Below are positions 56,318 through 64,000 of a stretch of 64,000 nucleotides of DNA, piece by piece (position 1 is the stretch's first letter; each line of letters opens with the position of its first letter). A program made the position numbers and the translations under genes. The stretch is from Pseudomonas gingeri (GTDB lineage: Bacteria; Pseudomonadota; Gammaproteobacteria; Pseudomonadales; Pseudomonadaceae). A model generated the notes under the pieces. It searched no databases. It was not told the DNA's origin and saw only the letters and a list, made by a program, of their open reading frames with translations. The DNA lies in contig NZ_JACAPR010000007.1 in the NCBI RefSeq assembly GCF_013385635.1, forward strand, positions 279,427 through 343,426. Reading direction: 5' to 3'.

Positions 56318-57183
56318 CCGCGCTCCAACACTCCCCGGAACGCGGCACTCAATGCCCGCAATGTCTCCTGCGAGCGGGCATCCGTAGGCCGCGCGTGCAG
56401 GATGATTTCGGTCACCGGCAGCGCCGGCAGTCCCAGTTGCTCGCCGACTTCGACAGCACCGGCCGGCGCCACCCGTTTGGCCAGCGCGGCCACGCCGAGG
56501 CCGGCGCTGACCGCCGCACCCACTGCCATGACGCCGCCGCCGATAAACACTTCGGTCCAGGCAATCCCCGCATCGTCCAGTACCCGTACCGCCAGGTGTC
56601 GCACACCGCAGGGCGCGGCCATGGTCGCCAGACGTAACACGCTGCCCGGCACATGTTGCCAGGTCGGTGCGGCGAACCAGCCGAAGCGCTCGACCACCAG
56701 CACTTCGCCGTCGTGGCGGTCGCCCTCGCTACGCACGATGGCGGCGTCCAGTTCGCCGCGGTCGAACGATGCGCTCAGGTCCCGGGACGAAGCGATGCGT
56801 ACTTCGATGATCAGCAGCGGATCGTACTGGGCCAGCCGGCTCAGCAGCACCGGCAGGTCGGGCCCGGCGACATGATCGCTGATGCCGATGATCAAGCGTC
56901 GGCCCGGCGGCGCGCTCATATCGCCGAGAGCCCGTTCATGGGCCTGGAGCAGGGTCCGCGCCGCCTGGATGAATTGCTCGCCGGGAAGTGTCAGGCGCAC
57001 ATGCCTTGGCGTGCGCTCCAGCAAGCGATAGCCGAGACGCTCTTCGAGACGCTTGAGCTTCAGGCTGATGGCCGCCTGCGAAGTATCCAGCGCCTGGGCG
57101 GCGCGGGTGAAGCTGGCGAAGTCGGCGATCAGGACAAAGGCCTGGACAGTGTCGATATCGAGCGGCCTGCTGGTGTCTGTCAT
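56314..57183 (-). CDS. LysR family transcriptional regulator
   Basis: A 289-residue LysR protein. Helix-turn-helix region FTRAAQALDTSQAAISLKLK near residues 24-43, followed by the effector domain. ATG at 57183. It points away from a DUF4865 gene 110 bases away, its likely target, and overlaps lpxO tail to tail by four bases. Inducer unknown. Confidence 0.88.
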   Translation of the reverse strand: MTDTSRPLDIDTVQAFVLIADFASFTRAAQALDTSQAAISLKLKRLEERLGYRLLERTPRHVRLTLPGEQFIQAARTLLQAHERALGDMSAPPGRRLIIGISDHVAGPDLPVLLSRLAQYDPLLIIEVRIASSRDLSASFDRGELDAAIVRSEGDRHDGEVLVVERFGWFAAPTWQHVPGSVLRLATMAAPCGVRHLAVRVLDDAGIAWTEVFIGGGVMAVGAAVSAGLGVAALAKRVAPAGAVEVGEQLGLPALPVTEIILHARPTDARSQETLRALSAAFRGVLERG

Positions 57184-57292
57184 ATCTATCTCTTATCACA
57201 CTTATATCTGTAGATATCTTGTTGTAATCATAGCGCTTGCGCAAGCTGGCTCCAGGTTTTCCACCGCCGGTTTTTTCCGAAGGAGCGCAGTC

Positions 57293-57871
57293 ATGTTTGC
57301 CAAACAGTATTCACACCGCTTGCCCGCCAACTACGACATGGGCCTGATCCGTCGTCGTGCCACTGAACTCGGACCGCTCTGGGACGGTGCCCGCGGCCTG
57401 GTGTTCAAGGCCTTTATCGCCCGAGAGAGAGGCGTTTTCGCTGCCTCGGCCAACCAGTATTCGTCGGTCTACCTGTGGTCGGATCCGGCCGCCGCCGGGG
57501 CGTTCCTGATGGATGAGCGTTTCCAGAAGGTGATCGATTCGTTCGGGCGTCCGCGGATCGAGGCGTGGTTGCCATTGGATTTCCAACTGGGCACGGCGCT
57601 TGAGGCACGAGCGCTGTATCGCGAAGAACTGGCGGTCGATCCGGAGGCGGATCGCGCCGGGCTGCTGGCAGCCGGGATCGAGCACAACCGGGCACTGCTG
57701 CGCCAGGAAGATACCTTCGCGGTGTTCCTGGCGCTGGATACCGCGACCTGGCGGTTGGTGCGCATCATCCTGTCGTCGGCCGCGCCGGATCGTAGTCGTG
57801 CCAGCGATGCCTACGAGGTGTTGTACCTGGCGCAACCCGGCGTCGAGAGCCGGCGCCATGGACGGGGGTAA
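57293..57871 (+). CDS. DUF4865 family protein
   Basis: A 192-residue soluble protein that I recall as the DUF4865 family, with FAKQYSHRLPANYDMGLIRR at the start and LWDGARGLVFKAFIA after it. AGGAG is seven bases before ATG 57293; the frame is open upstream but not coding. The dimeric ferredoxin-like look (AASANQYSSVYLWSDPAAA) suggests a monooxygenase-like fold, unproven. Divergent from LysR. Confidence 0.78.
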   Translation: MFAKQYSHRLPANYDMGLIRRRATELGPLWDGARGLVFKAFIARERGVFAASANQYSSVYLWSDPAAAGAFLMDERFQKVIDSFGRPRIEAWLPLDFQLGTALEARALYREELAVDPEADRAGLLAAGIEHNRALLRQEDTFAVFLALDTATWRLVRIILSSAAPDRSRASDAYEVLYLAQPGVESRRHGRG

Positions 57872-57992
57872 GCGGGAGGTTGGCGTCAGCCATGCGGTGC
57901 TTGCCCATCTGCTGGGATTGGCGGTGGGCGCCGTGCTGATCCTGGGCCTGACATTGTTCGCCTGCCTGTTGCTGCGAGCGAATTTTTATTGA
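57858..57992 (+). CDS. Possible small membrane protein (44 aa)
   Basis: A 44-residue reading frame starting in the end of the DUF4865 gene (14-base overlap). It encodes a basic start MDGGKREVG and one hydrophobic helix (LLGLAVGAVLILGLTLFACL) that looks like a real membrane segment. A weak GCCGGCG lies upstream and there is no clear Shine-Dalgarno. Translation coupling is possible. It may equally be chance. Confidence 0.4.
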   Translation: MDGGKREVGVSHAVLAHLLGLAVGAVLILGLTLFACLLLRANFY

Positions 57993-58055
57993 AATGATTC
58001 AAGCGGCAACACAATCCGAATAGCATGGGCGACTTCATTGATGGTGGAAGCGCCC

Positions 58056-58541
58056 ATGTCCCTCGAAATACGCGAAGCCCGGCCCAGCGATGCGCCGCAG
58101 ATCCTGGCCTTTATCACCGAACTGGCGGACTACGAACGGGCGCGTCATGAAGTGATCGCCAGTGTCGTCGATATCGAGCGCAGCCTGTTCGGCGAAGGCG
58201 CCACGGCCCATGGCCTGATTTGTCTGCGTGAAGGCGAACCGGTCGGATTTGCGGTGTTTTTCTTCAGCTATTCCACCTGGCTCGGGCGCAACGGCCTGTA
58301 CCTGGAAGACCTCTACGTCTCGCCACAACAACGCGGTGCCGGGGCGGGCAAGAAGCTCCTGCGGCACCTGGCGAAGATTGCCTGTGCCAATGATTGCGGA
58401 CGTCTGGAATGGAGCGTGCTGGATTGGAACGAATCGGCGATCCGCTTCTACGAGTCCATCGGCGCGCAACCCCAGAGTGAGTGGGTGCGCTACCGCATGG
58501 ACGGTGAGGTGTTGAAGAACTTTGCCTATTCGCAGGACTGA
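58056..58541 (+). CDS. GNAT acetyltransferase, SSAT-like
   Basis: A 161-residue GNAT protein resembling spermidine/spermine or thialysine acetyltransferases (VGFAVFFFSYSTWLG; LEDLYVSPQQRGAGAGKKLL holds the acetyl-CoA loop; LDWNESAIRFYESIGA). GGAAG lies six bases before ATG 58056. Monocistronic. Amine substrate not determined. Confidence 0.88.
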   Translation: MSLEIREARPSDAPQILAFITELADYERARHEVIASVVDIERSLFGEGATAHGLICLREGEPVGFAVFFFSYSTWLGRNGLYLEDLYVSPQQRGAGAGKKLLRHLAKIACANDCGRLEWSVLDWNESAIRFYESIGAQPQSEWVRYRMDGEVLKNFAYSQD

Positions 58542-58586
58542 GCGGAGATCCTGAAAACACCGCGAAACCTGTAGACCCTGGTTTGG

Positions 58587-58670
58587 GTGGGAGGGGACTT
58601 GCCCCCGAAGAGGCCCTTCAGTCTTGCGCCGTCTGTCCGGACACCCTCGCCGGCAAGCCGTCTCCTACAG
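58587..58670. repeat. REP-type doublet, partly decayed
   Basis: GTGGGAGGGGACTTGCCCCC on the left and TCGCCGGCAAGCCGTCTCCT on the right; the right arm belongs to the other REP subtype. Confidence 0.75.
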
Positions 58671-58699
58671 GTGGTCGGGTTCAAATCATCGGCGGCGGC

Positions 58700-60070
58700 T
58701 TATCTGAACCACTGCCACAAGAGCAGCGTGCCGATCAGCCCGACCACCGAGACAATGGTCTGCAATACCGACCAGACCCAGATCGTCTGCTTGAGTTGCA
58801 GGCCGAAGTACTCGCGCACCATCCAGAAACCGGCATCGTTGACATGGCAGAAGAACACCGAGCCAGCGCCGATGGCCAGTGCTACCAGCGAACTCTGGGT
58901 GGTTGCCAGGCCCGCCATCAGCGGGGCGAGGATGCCCGCGGTGGTGGTGGTCGCCACGGTGGCCGAGCCGGTCGCCTGACGCAAGGCCACGGCGATCAGC
59001 CAGGCCAGCAGCACGTAGGACATGTTCGCGCCGGTGGCGACCTTGCTGATGGTGTCGCTGATCCCCGCTTCCAGCAGGGTCTGCTTCAGTCCGCCGCCGG
59101 CGCCGATGGTCAGCAACAGCACGGCAATCGGCGCCAGGCTCTTGCGCAGCACGCTGCCGACCTGGTCGCGGGCCATGCCGATCGACCAGCCGAGGCAGAT
59201 CACCGCGGCGATCACCGCGAGGCCCAGGGCGATCAGCGGCTCACCGAGAAACTTCAGGGTAATCGCCAGGTTGCTTTGCGGCGCCATGGCGACCTTCGCC
59301 AGGGTGCTGCCGAGCATCAGCAGCACCGGCAGCAGAATGATCAGCAGGGAGATGGCAAAGCTCGGTTTGCGCCGGGTCTCTACCTTAGCCGTGAACAGTG
59401 CACCGAGTTCCGCCGGCTCCTGCACATCCAGGCGTTTCGACAGCCAGATGCCATACACCGGGCCTGCCAGCATCACCGCCGGAATGGCGATACAGAAGCC
59501 CAACAGCATGGTCATGCCGAGGTCGGCATGCAGGGCACTGACGGCGATCAGCGGCCCCGGATGGGGCGGCATCAGTGCGTGCAGGGTGGTCATGCCGGCG
59601 AGGGCAGGGATAGCCACCTTGAGTAGCGGCTGGCCGGACTGGCGGGCGATCACGAAGATGATCGGCACCATCAGCACCAGGCCGACTTCGAAGAACAGCG
59701 GCAGGCCGATGACCATTGCCACCAGCGCCATCACCCAGGGCAGCGACTTGCCGCGCGCATGACGCAGCAGCGTCGAGGCGATGCGGTCGGCGGCTCCGGA
59801 CTCGGCCATCAGCGCGCCGAGCATGGCGCCCAGGGAAATGATGATCCCGGCTTCACCGAGCAGGCTACCGGCGCCTTTGCTGAATGCCTTGGCCACTTCC
59901 TCGGGCGGCAGGGACGCGCCGAGCCCGGCGACGAAGGTGCCGATCAGGATGGACAGGAAGGGCGGCAGCTTGGTAAGGCTGATCAGCACGATGATGGTGG
60001 CGATGGCCAGCAGGCAGCAGACGATCAGGCGGGTGTCGTGGGCGAGCCACGCGGCATGTGAAAGATCCAA
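58700..60070 (-). CDS. GntP family gluconate:proton symporter
   Basis: A 456-residue inner-membrane permease with about 12 hydrophobic helices. GntP motifs: LMPPHPGPLIAVSALHADLG and ATGSATVATTTTAGILAP. No ATG fits; a TTG at 60070 follows AAGGGG at seven bases and gives MDLSHAAWLAHDTRL, the usual family start. The gluconate kinase and repressor genes are not next to it. Could carry another sugar acid. Confidence 0.9.
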   Translation of the reverse strand: MDLSHAAWLAHDTRLIVCCLLAIATIIVLISLTKLPPFLSILIGTFVAGLGASLPPEEVAKAFSKGAGSLLGEAGIIISLGAMLGALMAESGAADRIASTLLRHARGKSLPWVMALVAMVIGLPLFFEVGLVLMVPIIFVIARQSGQPLLKVAIPALAGMTTLHALMPPHPGPLIAVSALHADLGMTMLLGFCIAIPAVMLAGPVYGIWLSKRLDVQEPAELGALFTAKVETRRKPSFAISLLIILLPVLLMLGSTLAKVAMAPQSNLAITLKFLGEPLIALGLAVIAAVICLGWSIGMARDQVGSVLRKSLAPIAVLLLTIGAGGGLKQTLLEAGISDTISKVATGANMSYVLLAWLIAVALRQATGSATVATTTTAGILAPLMAGLATTQSSLVALAIGAGSVFFCHVNDAGFWMVREYFGLQLKQTIWVWSVLQTIVSVVGLIGTLLLWQWFR

Positions 60071-60222
60071 CGGAAACCCCTTCTTGTAATATCTTGTTAC
60101 GCGGTTGGAAGGAATATACCTGATCAATTCATATAGATGACTATCTGACGCGGGTTTTTTACCAACGGCCGTCTGAAAGTCCCGAGAAGCCGGTGTCGTT
60201 TGTTGGCGATGACTGGATCGGC

Positions 60223-61074
60223 TCAGTTCATCAGCATCGGCGGCAATGTGCCCAGCAGCGAGACAGCGAGGATCGCGCCCAGTCCCAGCAGCCATTCGAG
60301 CGTCACACTGCGGCGCAGGAGGCTGAAATGCCCGCGGCGGCTCATCACCAGGTTGAACAGCGCCAGCCCCAGCATCAGCACGACCATCAACACCTTGATC
60401 AGCAGGATCAGGGCAAAGCCGCTGAACAGCGGAGTCGGCCAGACGGCACCGGTGAGCACGCGCACGTTGATCATGCCGGTGACGATGATGGTGGCGACCA
60501 GCAGGTAGCCGAGGTTGCTGAAGCGGCGTAGTACCCGGTTGATGTCATGTTCCGCCGGCTTGCCCAGCACCAGAGCGAGCAACATCAGGCCGCCGACCCA
60601 GGCACCGACACCACTCAGGTGCAGCAACTGGTTGAGCATCAGCAACTGGCCGCTCAGGCCGTCGAGCATCGCACCGTGGCCGACCGGTGCGAGGGTCGCC
60701 AGCAGCAGGAACGCGAGCAGGAGATTGGCCCGGGGCGGGCCGTTGGCGCACAGGCCGAGCAACAGCAGCAGGCTGAGCCCCAGGTGCCAGCTCCAGACCT
60801 TACCGAAGAAGGTGCTGCCCAGGACCAGTTGCAGGGTGGGCCGGTGGATCGCGTCGGCCCAGTCACCGGTCATGCCGGCGGTAGTCAGCAGCAACCAGGC
60901 GACCGCACTGAGCAAGGCCAGCCCGGCCATCCAGCGTTTGGCCCGCGACAGGTGCCGGTCGAGGAGTGCGCAGGGGGCCGGGCCGATCAGCAAGGGCCTG
61001 AACAGGCAGGCCCCGAACAGCGACAGGACCATGGCGAAATGCAGGAAACGGCACAGGACCATGGCGCTTTGCAT
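60223..61074 (-). CDS. copD: Copper resistance protein CopD
   Basis: A 283-residue inner-membrane protein with about eight helices and conserved His (LLHLSGVGAWVGGLMLLALV). CopD proteins move copper across the inner membrane. It starts four bases after copC. The ATG at 61074 is chosen; the frame continues upstream inside copC's region, which is not CopD. Confidence 0.9.
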   Translation of the reverse strand: MQSAMVLCRFLHFAMVLSLFGACLFRPLLIGPAPCALLDRHLSRAKRWMAGLALLSAVAWLLLTTAGMTGDWADAIHRPTLQLVLGSTFFGKVWSWHLGLSLLLLLGLCANGPPRANLLLAFLLLATLAPVGHGAMLDGLSGQLLMLNQLLHLSGVGAWVGGLMLLALVLGKPAEHDINRVLRRFSNLGYLLVATIIVTGMINVRVLTGAVWPTPLFSGFALILLIKVLMVVLMLGLALFNLVMSRRGHFSLLRRSVTLEWLLGLGAILAVSLLGTLPPMLMN

Positions 61075-61078
61075 GAAT

Positions 61079-61450
61079 TCAGTTGCCCACCTTGAAGTCG
61101 TAGTTGCCTTCGCTCTTGTGGGTGTCGACCGAGACCGCATGCCATTCGACCTTGTAGTTGCCGGCCTTCAGCGGGGCGGCCGGGGTCACGACAAGGATTT
61201 TCTTGTCGGCCGGATCACTGGCGATGCTCGCCGCGACCGGGGTGCCGCCGCTGCTTAGCTCGACCTTGGTCAGTGCGGCCTCGACACCTTCGCTGAACAC
61301 CAGGCGCAATTCGCTCGGGGCGCTGACGGTGCTGTCCGCCGCCGGGGTTTCACTTTTCAGGTGAGCGTGGGCGAAGACAGAGCCGGCGGCGACGCAAGCG
61401 CCGAGCAGGACAACGGTATTCAGGGCTTTTTTCAGGTAGGGAAATGACAT
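61079..61450 (-). CDS. copC: Periplasmic copper-binding protein CopC (YobA-like)
   Basis: A 123-residue protein with a signal peptide (cleavage after VFA near residue 27), leaving His as the first residue, which is the Cu(II) amino-terminal ligand. A second pair of ligands is in HAVSVDTHKSEGNY near the C-terminus. There are no Met-rich Cu(I) motifs. Co-transcribed with copD; no copA or copB nearby. Confidence 0.92.
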   Translation of the reverse strand: MSFPYLKKALNTVVLLGACVAAGSVFAHAHLKSETPAADSTVSAPSELRLVFSEGVEAALTKVELSSGGTPVAASIASDPADKKILVVTPAAPLKAGNYKVEWHAVSVDTHKSEGNYDFKVGN

Positions 61451-61528
61451 CGATCAGTACCTTGATGGCGGGAACAGGTGAGGATGATGCGCAGGTGCAA
61501 ACTTGACAATAGCGGGTTTAGAAACACT

Positions 61529-61612
61529 GTAGGAGCCGGCTTGCCGGCGATGGCGTCCGCACAGGCGGCGCAAGGCCGAAGGGCCTAATCGCTGGCAAGC
61601 CCGCTCCTACAG
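61529..61612. repeat. REP-like pair (TGTAGGAGCCGGCTTGCCGGCGA)
   Basis: Left unit TGTAGGAGCCGGCTTGCCGG and right unit TCGCTGGCAAGCCCGCTCCT in reverse orientation. Between copC and cbtA. Confidence 0.85.
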
Positions 61613-61626
61613 GTGGGCAGGCCCGA

Positions 61627-62355
61627 TCAGCCGAGCACGTAATGACCGTGGCGCTTGAGGCTGCGCTCGGTCAACCCGCCGAACAGCAGGCCGAGGGTGG
61701 TCCACAGCACCAGTTGGATACCCAGGGCGGCGACGCGGAACTGCCACAGCACCACGGCCGAGAAGTCCGCCGGCACTTCATTGACTTCCGGGAATGCATA
61801 ATGAGCCACGGCGGCGATCACGATATACAGCGCGGCACCCACCAGGGCGGCCGTCCAGGCACCATGACGGGCGATCAGCTTGCGACCGAGGTTGATCGCG
61901 ATCACCATCGCCGCGATCGACACCGCCAGCATCAGGAAGAACAGCTTGGTGCGCTGCTTGATGGTATCCGGGTCGCCGATCGACGGCGGATTGGCCGGGT
62001 ACTTGAGTTCCGGCACGAAAATCACCGCGACAAAGGCGGCCAGGGCCAGCAGGGCGGACAGGCCGCGCGGGCCCATGCGACCGACGCGGCCCATGGCGTA
62101 GGCGAATACCAGGGCGAACAGGCCGCCCATGGAGGCGCTGTACACCAGCACGCCGGTCAGCAGGCCGATGCTGCTCTGGGTTTCGCGGCTGACCAGTTCC
62201 GGTTCAGGCGCTTCGCCCTTCATGGCGTCCATTTTTTCTTCGAAGGCAATCGCCTTGTCGACCTGCGGCTCGCCAAATACCTTGGCAAAGCCGAACGCCA
62301 GCAAACCGGCGACGATGCCCACGAGCATGCCGCGCAGCAGAAGTGATCCAGTCAT
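61627..62355 (-). CDS. cbtA: CbtA family cobalt-transport-associated protein
   Basis: A 242-residue inner-membrane protein with about five to six helices of the CbtA type, predicted to take up cobalt for cobalamin synthesis. An acidic periplasmic-like loop (KAIAFEEKMDAMKGEAPEPE) lies after the first helix. It is transcribed after cbtB, 15 bases away, beneath a cobalamin riboswitch. Confidence 0.87.
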   Translation of the reverse strand: MTGSLLLRGMLVGIVAGLLAFGFAKVFGEPQVDKAIAFEEKMDAMKGEAPEPELVSRETQSSIGLLTGVLVYSASMGGLFALVFAYAMGRVGRMGPRGLSALLALAAFVAVIFVPELKYPANPPSIGDPDTIKQRTKLFFLMLAVSIAAMVIAINLGRKLIARHGAWTAALVGAALYIVIAAVAHYAFPEVNEVPADFSAVVLWQFRVAALGIQLVLWTTLGLLFGGLTERSLKRHGHYVLG

Positions 62356-62370
62356 GGTGTGTTCTCGTGA

Positions 62371-62589
62371 TCAGTGGCAGGGAAAGCCGAGCAAGTGGCG
62401 GCCATCGTGTACGAATTCATGTACGTACATGCCGGAGATCAACGAGGTCGCACCCTGTTCCGCGCCGACGAAGTAAATCGCCAGCATCAGCAGCAGGCCG
62501 CCGAAGATTGCCCACGGCAGCAGTTCGCCGAGGGGAATGGTGGGGATCGATATGGAGCCGGGATTATCGTATGTTGCGGTACTGGCCAT
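62371..62589 (-). CDS. cbtB: CbtB family cobalt-transport protein
   Basis: A 72-residue single-helix protein with the histidine-rich C-terminus typical of CbtB (VHEFVHDGRHLLGFPCH). ATG at 62589 has CTGGAG nine bases upstream. Small metal-binding partner of CbtA; both are known B12-regulated genes. The ORF continues upstream into the riboswitch region, which is not coding. Confidence 0.9.
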   Translation of the reverse strand: MASTATYDNPGSISIPTIPLGELLPWAIFGGLLLMLAIYFVGAEQGATSLISGMYVHEFVHDGRHLLGFPCH

Positions 62590-62637
62590 CTGAAAAGTCT
62601 CCAGGGATTGTGCGTCCGGTCTGAGATGTGAAGTGCG

Positions 62638-62725
62638 CATGGAAGGGTCTGACTCTCGGCATCTAGAATGCGATTACAGTGGCGCAACCGTGCCGGGTTT
62701 CCACCGGCTTCCTTCCTTGTAACAA
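62638..62725 (-). promoter_or_regulatory. Cobalamin riboswitch controlling cbtBA
   Basis: On the minus strand the core reads AAGCCGGTGGAAACCCGGC, then GGTTGCGCCACTGTAATCGC and GAGAGTCAGACC. These match the conserved P3-P4 core, the GCCACTGTAA motif and the B12 box. The P5-P6 arm is very short, as in the compact riboswitches I recall before cbtB. No terminator T-run follows before cbtB, so control is probably at ribosome binding. Ends are approximate. Confidence 0.85.
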
Positions 62726-62785
62726 ATTGATACAAGTGCTCGCGGAGTGTAATCCTCTGTGAAGCGTAACGGGAGAAAATTCCAT

Positions 62786-63331
62786 ATGCCGATCCGGCTC
62801 AGTGTTGTCTGCCATGCCCGTACCGAGGCCCAGCGCCTGGGGCGTTTTCCGCTGGACGAGCCGGTGGAACCCAAGGGCCTGGCCAAGGCCGCCGAGCTGG
62901 CAGCCCGCCTGAAAAAGCCGGTACGGATTCTCAGTGCGCCGGAGAGCCGCGCCTGGCAGACGGCCGAGGCACTGGGTAGTGAGATCGAGATTGTTCCGGA
63001 ACTGGGCGATTACGACTTTGGCGAATGGCAGGGCCTGGCCCTGGCGGACCTGCAGGAGAGTGATCCCGAGGCACTGGCGGCCTGGGTCAGCCAGCCAGAG
63101 GTGGTCGTGCCGGCGGGCGAGTCGGTGACGCAGTTGTGTGCGAGAGTGGGAGCCTGGCTCGACGGTTTTCACGAGGACGGACATTTTGTCGTCGTGACCC
63201 ACCCCTTTGTGATCCGTGCGGCGATCCTGCATGCGCTGCAGGCCAGTCCGGCTTCATTCAACGCGATCGACATCGAACCCTTGTCGGTGGTCGACCTGCG
63301 TCGCAATGGGCGCTGGCGTTTGCGATTCTGA
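62786..63331 (+). CDS. Histidine phosphatase family protein with degenerate RHG motif
   Basis: A 181-residue phosphoglycerate-mutase fold protein. The first catalytic His is kept but in VVCHARTEAQ, in place of the usual RHGET. Other site residues remain: Arg in SAPESRAWQTAE, Glu in DYDFGEWQG, and the second His in VVTHPFVIR. ATG at 62786 has GGGAGA upstream. Divergent from cbtBA, which may tie it to cobalamin (an alpha-ribazole phosphatase-like role), but that is inference. Confidence 0.82.
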   Translation: MPIRLSVVCHARTEAQRLGRFPLDEPVEPKGLAKAAELAARLKKPVRILSAPESRAWQTAEALGSEIEIVPELGDYDFGEWQGLALADLQESDPEALAAWVSQPEVVVPAGESVTQLCARVGAWLDGFHEDGHFVVVTHPFVIRAAILHALQASPASFNAIDIEPLSVVDLRRNGRWRLRF

Positions 63332-63341
63332 GAGGAAGGTT

Positions 63342-63443
63342 GTTCCCGCGCTTCGCGTGGGCATGCAGCCCTGACACTCTGCGTCACAAGAGCGGACGCA
63401 GAGCGTCCGGAGATACATTCCCACGCGGAGCGTGGGAACGATC
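63342..63443. repeat. Large palindromic repeat, GATCGTTCCCACGC family
   Basis: TGTTCCCGCGCTTCGCGTGG at the left and ACGCGGAGCGTGGGAACGAT at the right are near reverse complements, with inner palindromes GACACTCTGCGTCACA and CGGACGCAGAGCGTCCG. Between convergent genes. Confidence 0.85.
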
Positions 63444-63455
63444 ATCGGCTGTCGA

Positions 63456-64000
63456 CTAGGGCTTTTTCACCGGCGTCGGCAAGGTCACCAGTGACACGTA
63501 GTCGTTCCAGAATTTCTTCTGGTCCACCGCGAACACTATCTTGGCTTTCTGCGTCCCCACCGGCGGGTTCTTCTTGTAGCCCAACGCGCGACCGTAGTCC
63601 GGGCCGAAATGGGTGTCGACATCGATCCACATGTCGCGCGATTCGGTGACGATTTCAGGCTCGGTCAGGAACAGCGCCGGCAGGCTGTCCCAGGTAAAGC
63701 TGTGGTAGCCCGGGTCCTTGGCGAACTCCGGTCCGAACACACTCTTGTACAGTTCCGGCACTGCGCCCTTGGCGGCGATCACTCGCTTGTAGACCGAAGC
63801 GTCGAAGATGACCTTCTCGCAGACATCGTTGGGGAAGATCACATGTTCGATCGGCGAACGCAGGACGATCCGCGCTGCTTCCGGGTCGAACCACCAGTTG
63901 AACTCCGCCGCCGGCGTGGTATTGCCCGGGATCTCGATGGCGCCGCCCATGTACACGATGCGCTTGATCAGCGGCACGATGTCCGGCGCCTGGCGGATCG
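63456..64000 (-). CDS. Nucleoside hydrolase, IunH type (5' end outside window)
   Basis: The C-terminal 181 residues of an inosine/uridine-preferring nucleoside hydrolase-like protein. Seen are MGGAIEIPGNTTPAAEFNWW and FDPEAARIVL, the second half of the family's Ca-ribose site region, and the C-terminal FGPDYGRALGY segment. The frame is open through the window edge, so the N-terminus (and any signal peptide) is missing. It would cleave ribonucleosides to base and ribose. No obvious functional tie to the cobalt genes. Confidence 0.88.
   Translation of the reverse strand, partial: IRQAPDIVPLIKRIVYMGGAIEIPGNTTPAAEFNWWFDPEAARIVLRSPIEHVIFPNDVCEKVIFDASVYKRVIAAKGAVPELYKSVFGPEFAKDPGYHSFTWDSLPALFLTEPEIVTESRDMWIDVDTHFGPDYGRALGYKKNPPVGTQKAKIVFAVDQKKFWNDYVSLVTLPTPVKKP

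Overview
The window is a GC-rich chromosomal segment of a Pseudomonas, most likely of the P. fluorescens lineage. The evidence is gene order: dacB-yggL, comEC-exbBD-lpxK-ycaR-kdsB-ptp-murB, rne|rluC and yceD-rpmF-plsX-fabDG-acpP-fabF-pabC-mltG-tmk-holB-pilZ-tatD lie in the order known for pseudomonads. It also carries many short palindromic intergenic repeats of the GTGGGAGCGGGCTTGCCCGC and TGTAGGAGCCGGCTTGCCGGC types that litter these genomes. I see no prophage, insertion sequence, CRISPR array or integrative element. Most of the window is conserved core genome.

Layout. 1-6035: 3' end of rlmL, a CHASE/PAS/GGDEF diguanylate cyclase, dacB (PBP4), yggL, and a one-TM protein of unknown function. 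6292-6836: a strong promoter, a duplicated tRNA-Glu/tRNA-Gly pair and a terminator. 6921-17627: an exported M20 dipeptidase, a LysE exporter with a divergent LysR gene, fadE, a transglutaminase-like protein, a GstB-like transferase, the yadGH ABC exporter and a DUF2062 protein. 17766-24622: envelope cluster comEC-exbB-exbD-lpxK-ycaR-kdsB-ptp-murB, tightly overlapped from exbB onward. 24854-29226: a molybdenum hydroxylase cassette (iorA-iorB-xdhC-like-mobA-like). 29441-36836: rne with a predicted leader of about 645 nt, divergent rluC-HAD-sppA, and a maf gene. 36905-47158: the fatty-acid and ribosome supercluster from yceD to tatD. 47207-47325 (minus strand): an sRNA matching RgsA in position, length and structure, followed by a TetR gene. 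48426-50827: moaA, a lipoprotein and a DUF1285 protein. 51016-55225: a GntR-regulated operon of an ADP-ribosylglycohydrolase, an NCS1 permease and a PfkB kinase, resembling enteric yegTUVW with a different transporter. 55418-58541: lpxO, LysR, DUF4865, GNAT. 58700-62589: a gluconate permease, copCD, and cbtBA under a cobalamin riboswitch, with a divergent histidine phosphatase. 63456-end: a nucleoside hydrolase cut by the window edge.

The core clusters tie lipid A and peptidoglycan precursor synthesis (lpxK, kdsB, murB, mltG, dacB, lpxO) to phospholipid and fatty-acid supply (plsX, fabD, fabG, acpP, fabF) and to RNA processing (rne, rluC, rlmL). The best candidates for undescribed biology are the 51-55 kb operon with an unknown N-riboside-like substrate, the long rne leader, and the nearly leaderless yceD start behind a consensus promoter.

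All functional calls come from reading translated sequence and recalling families; no database search was run.
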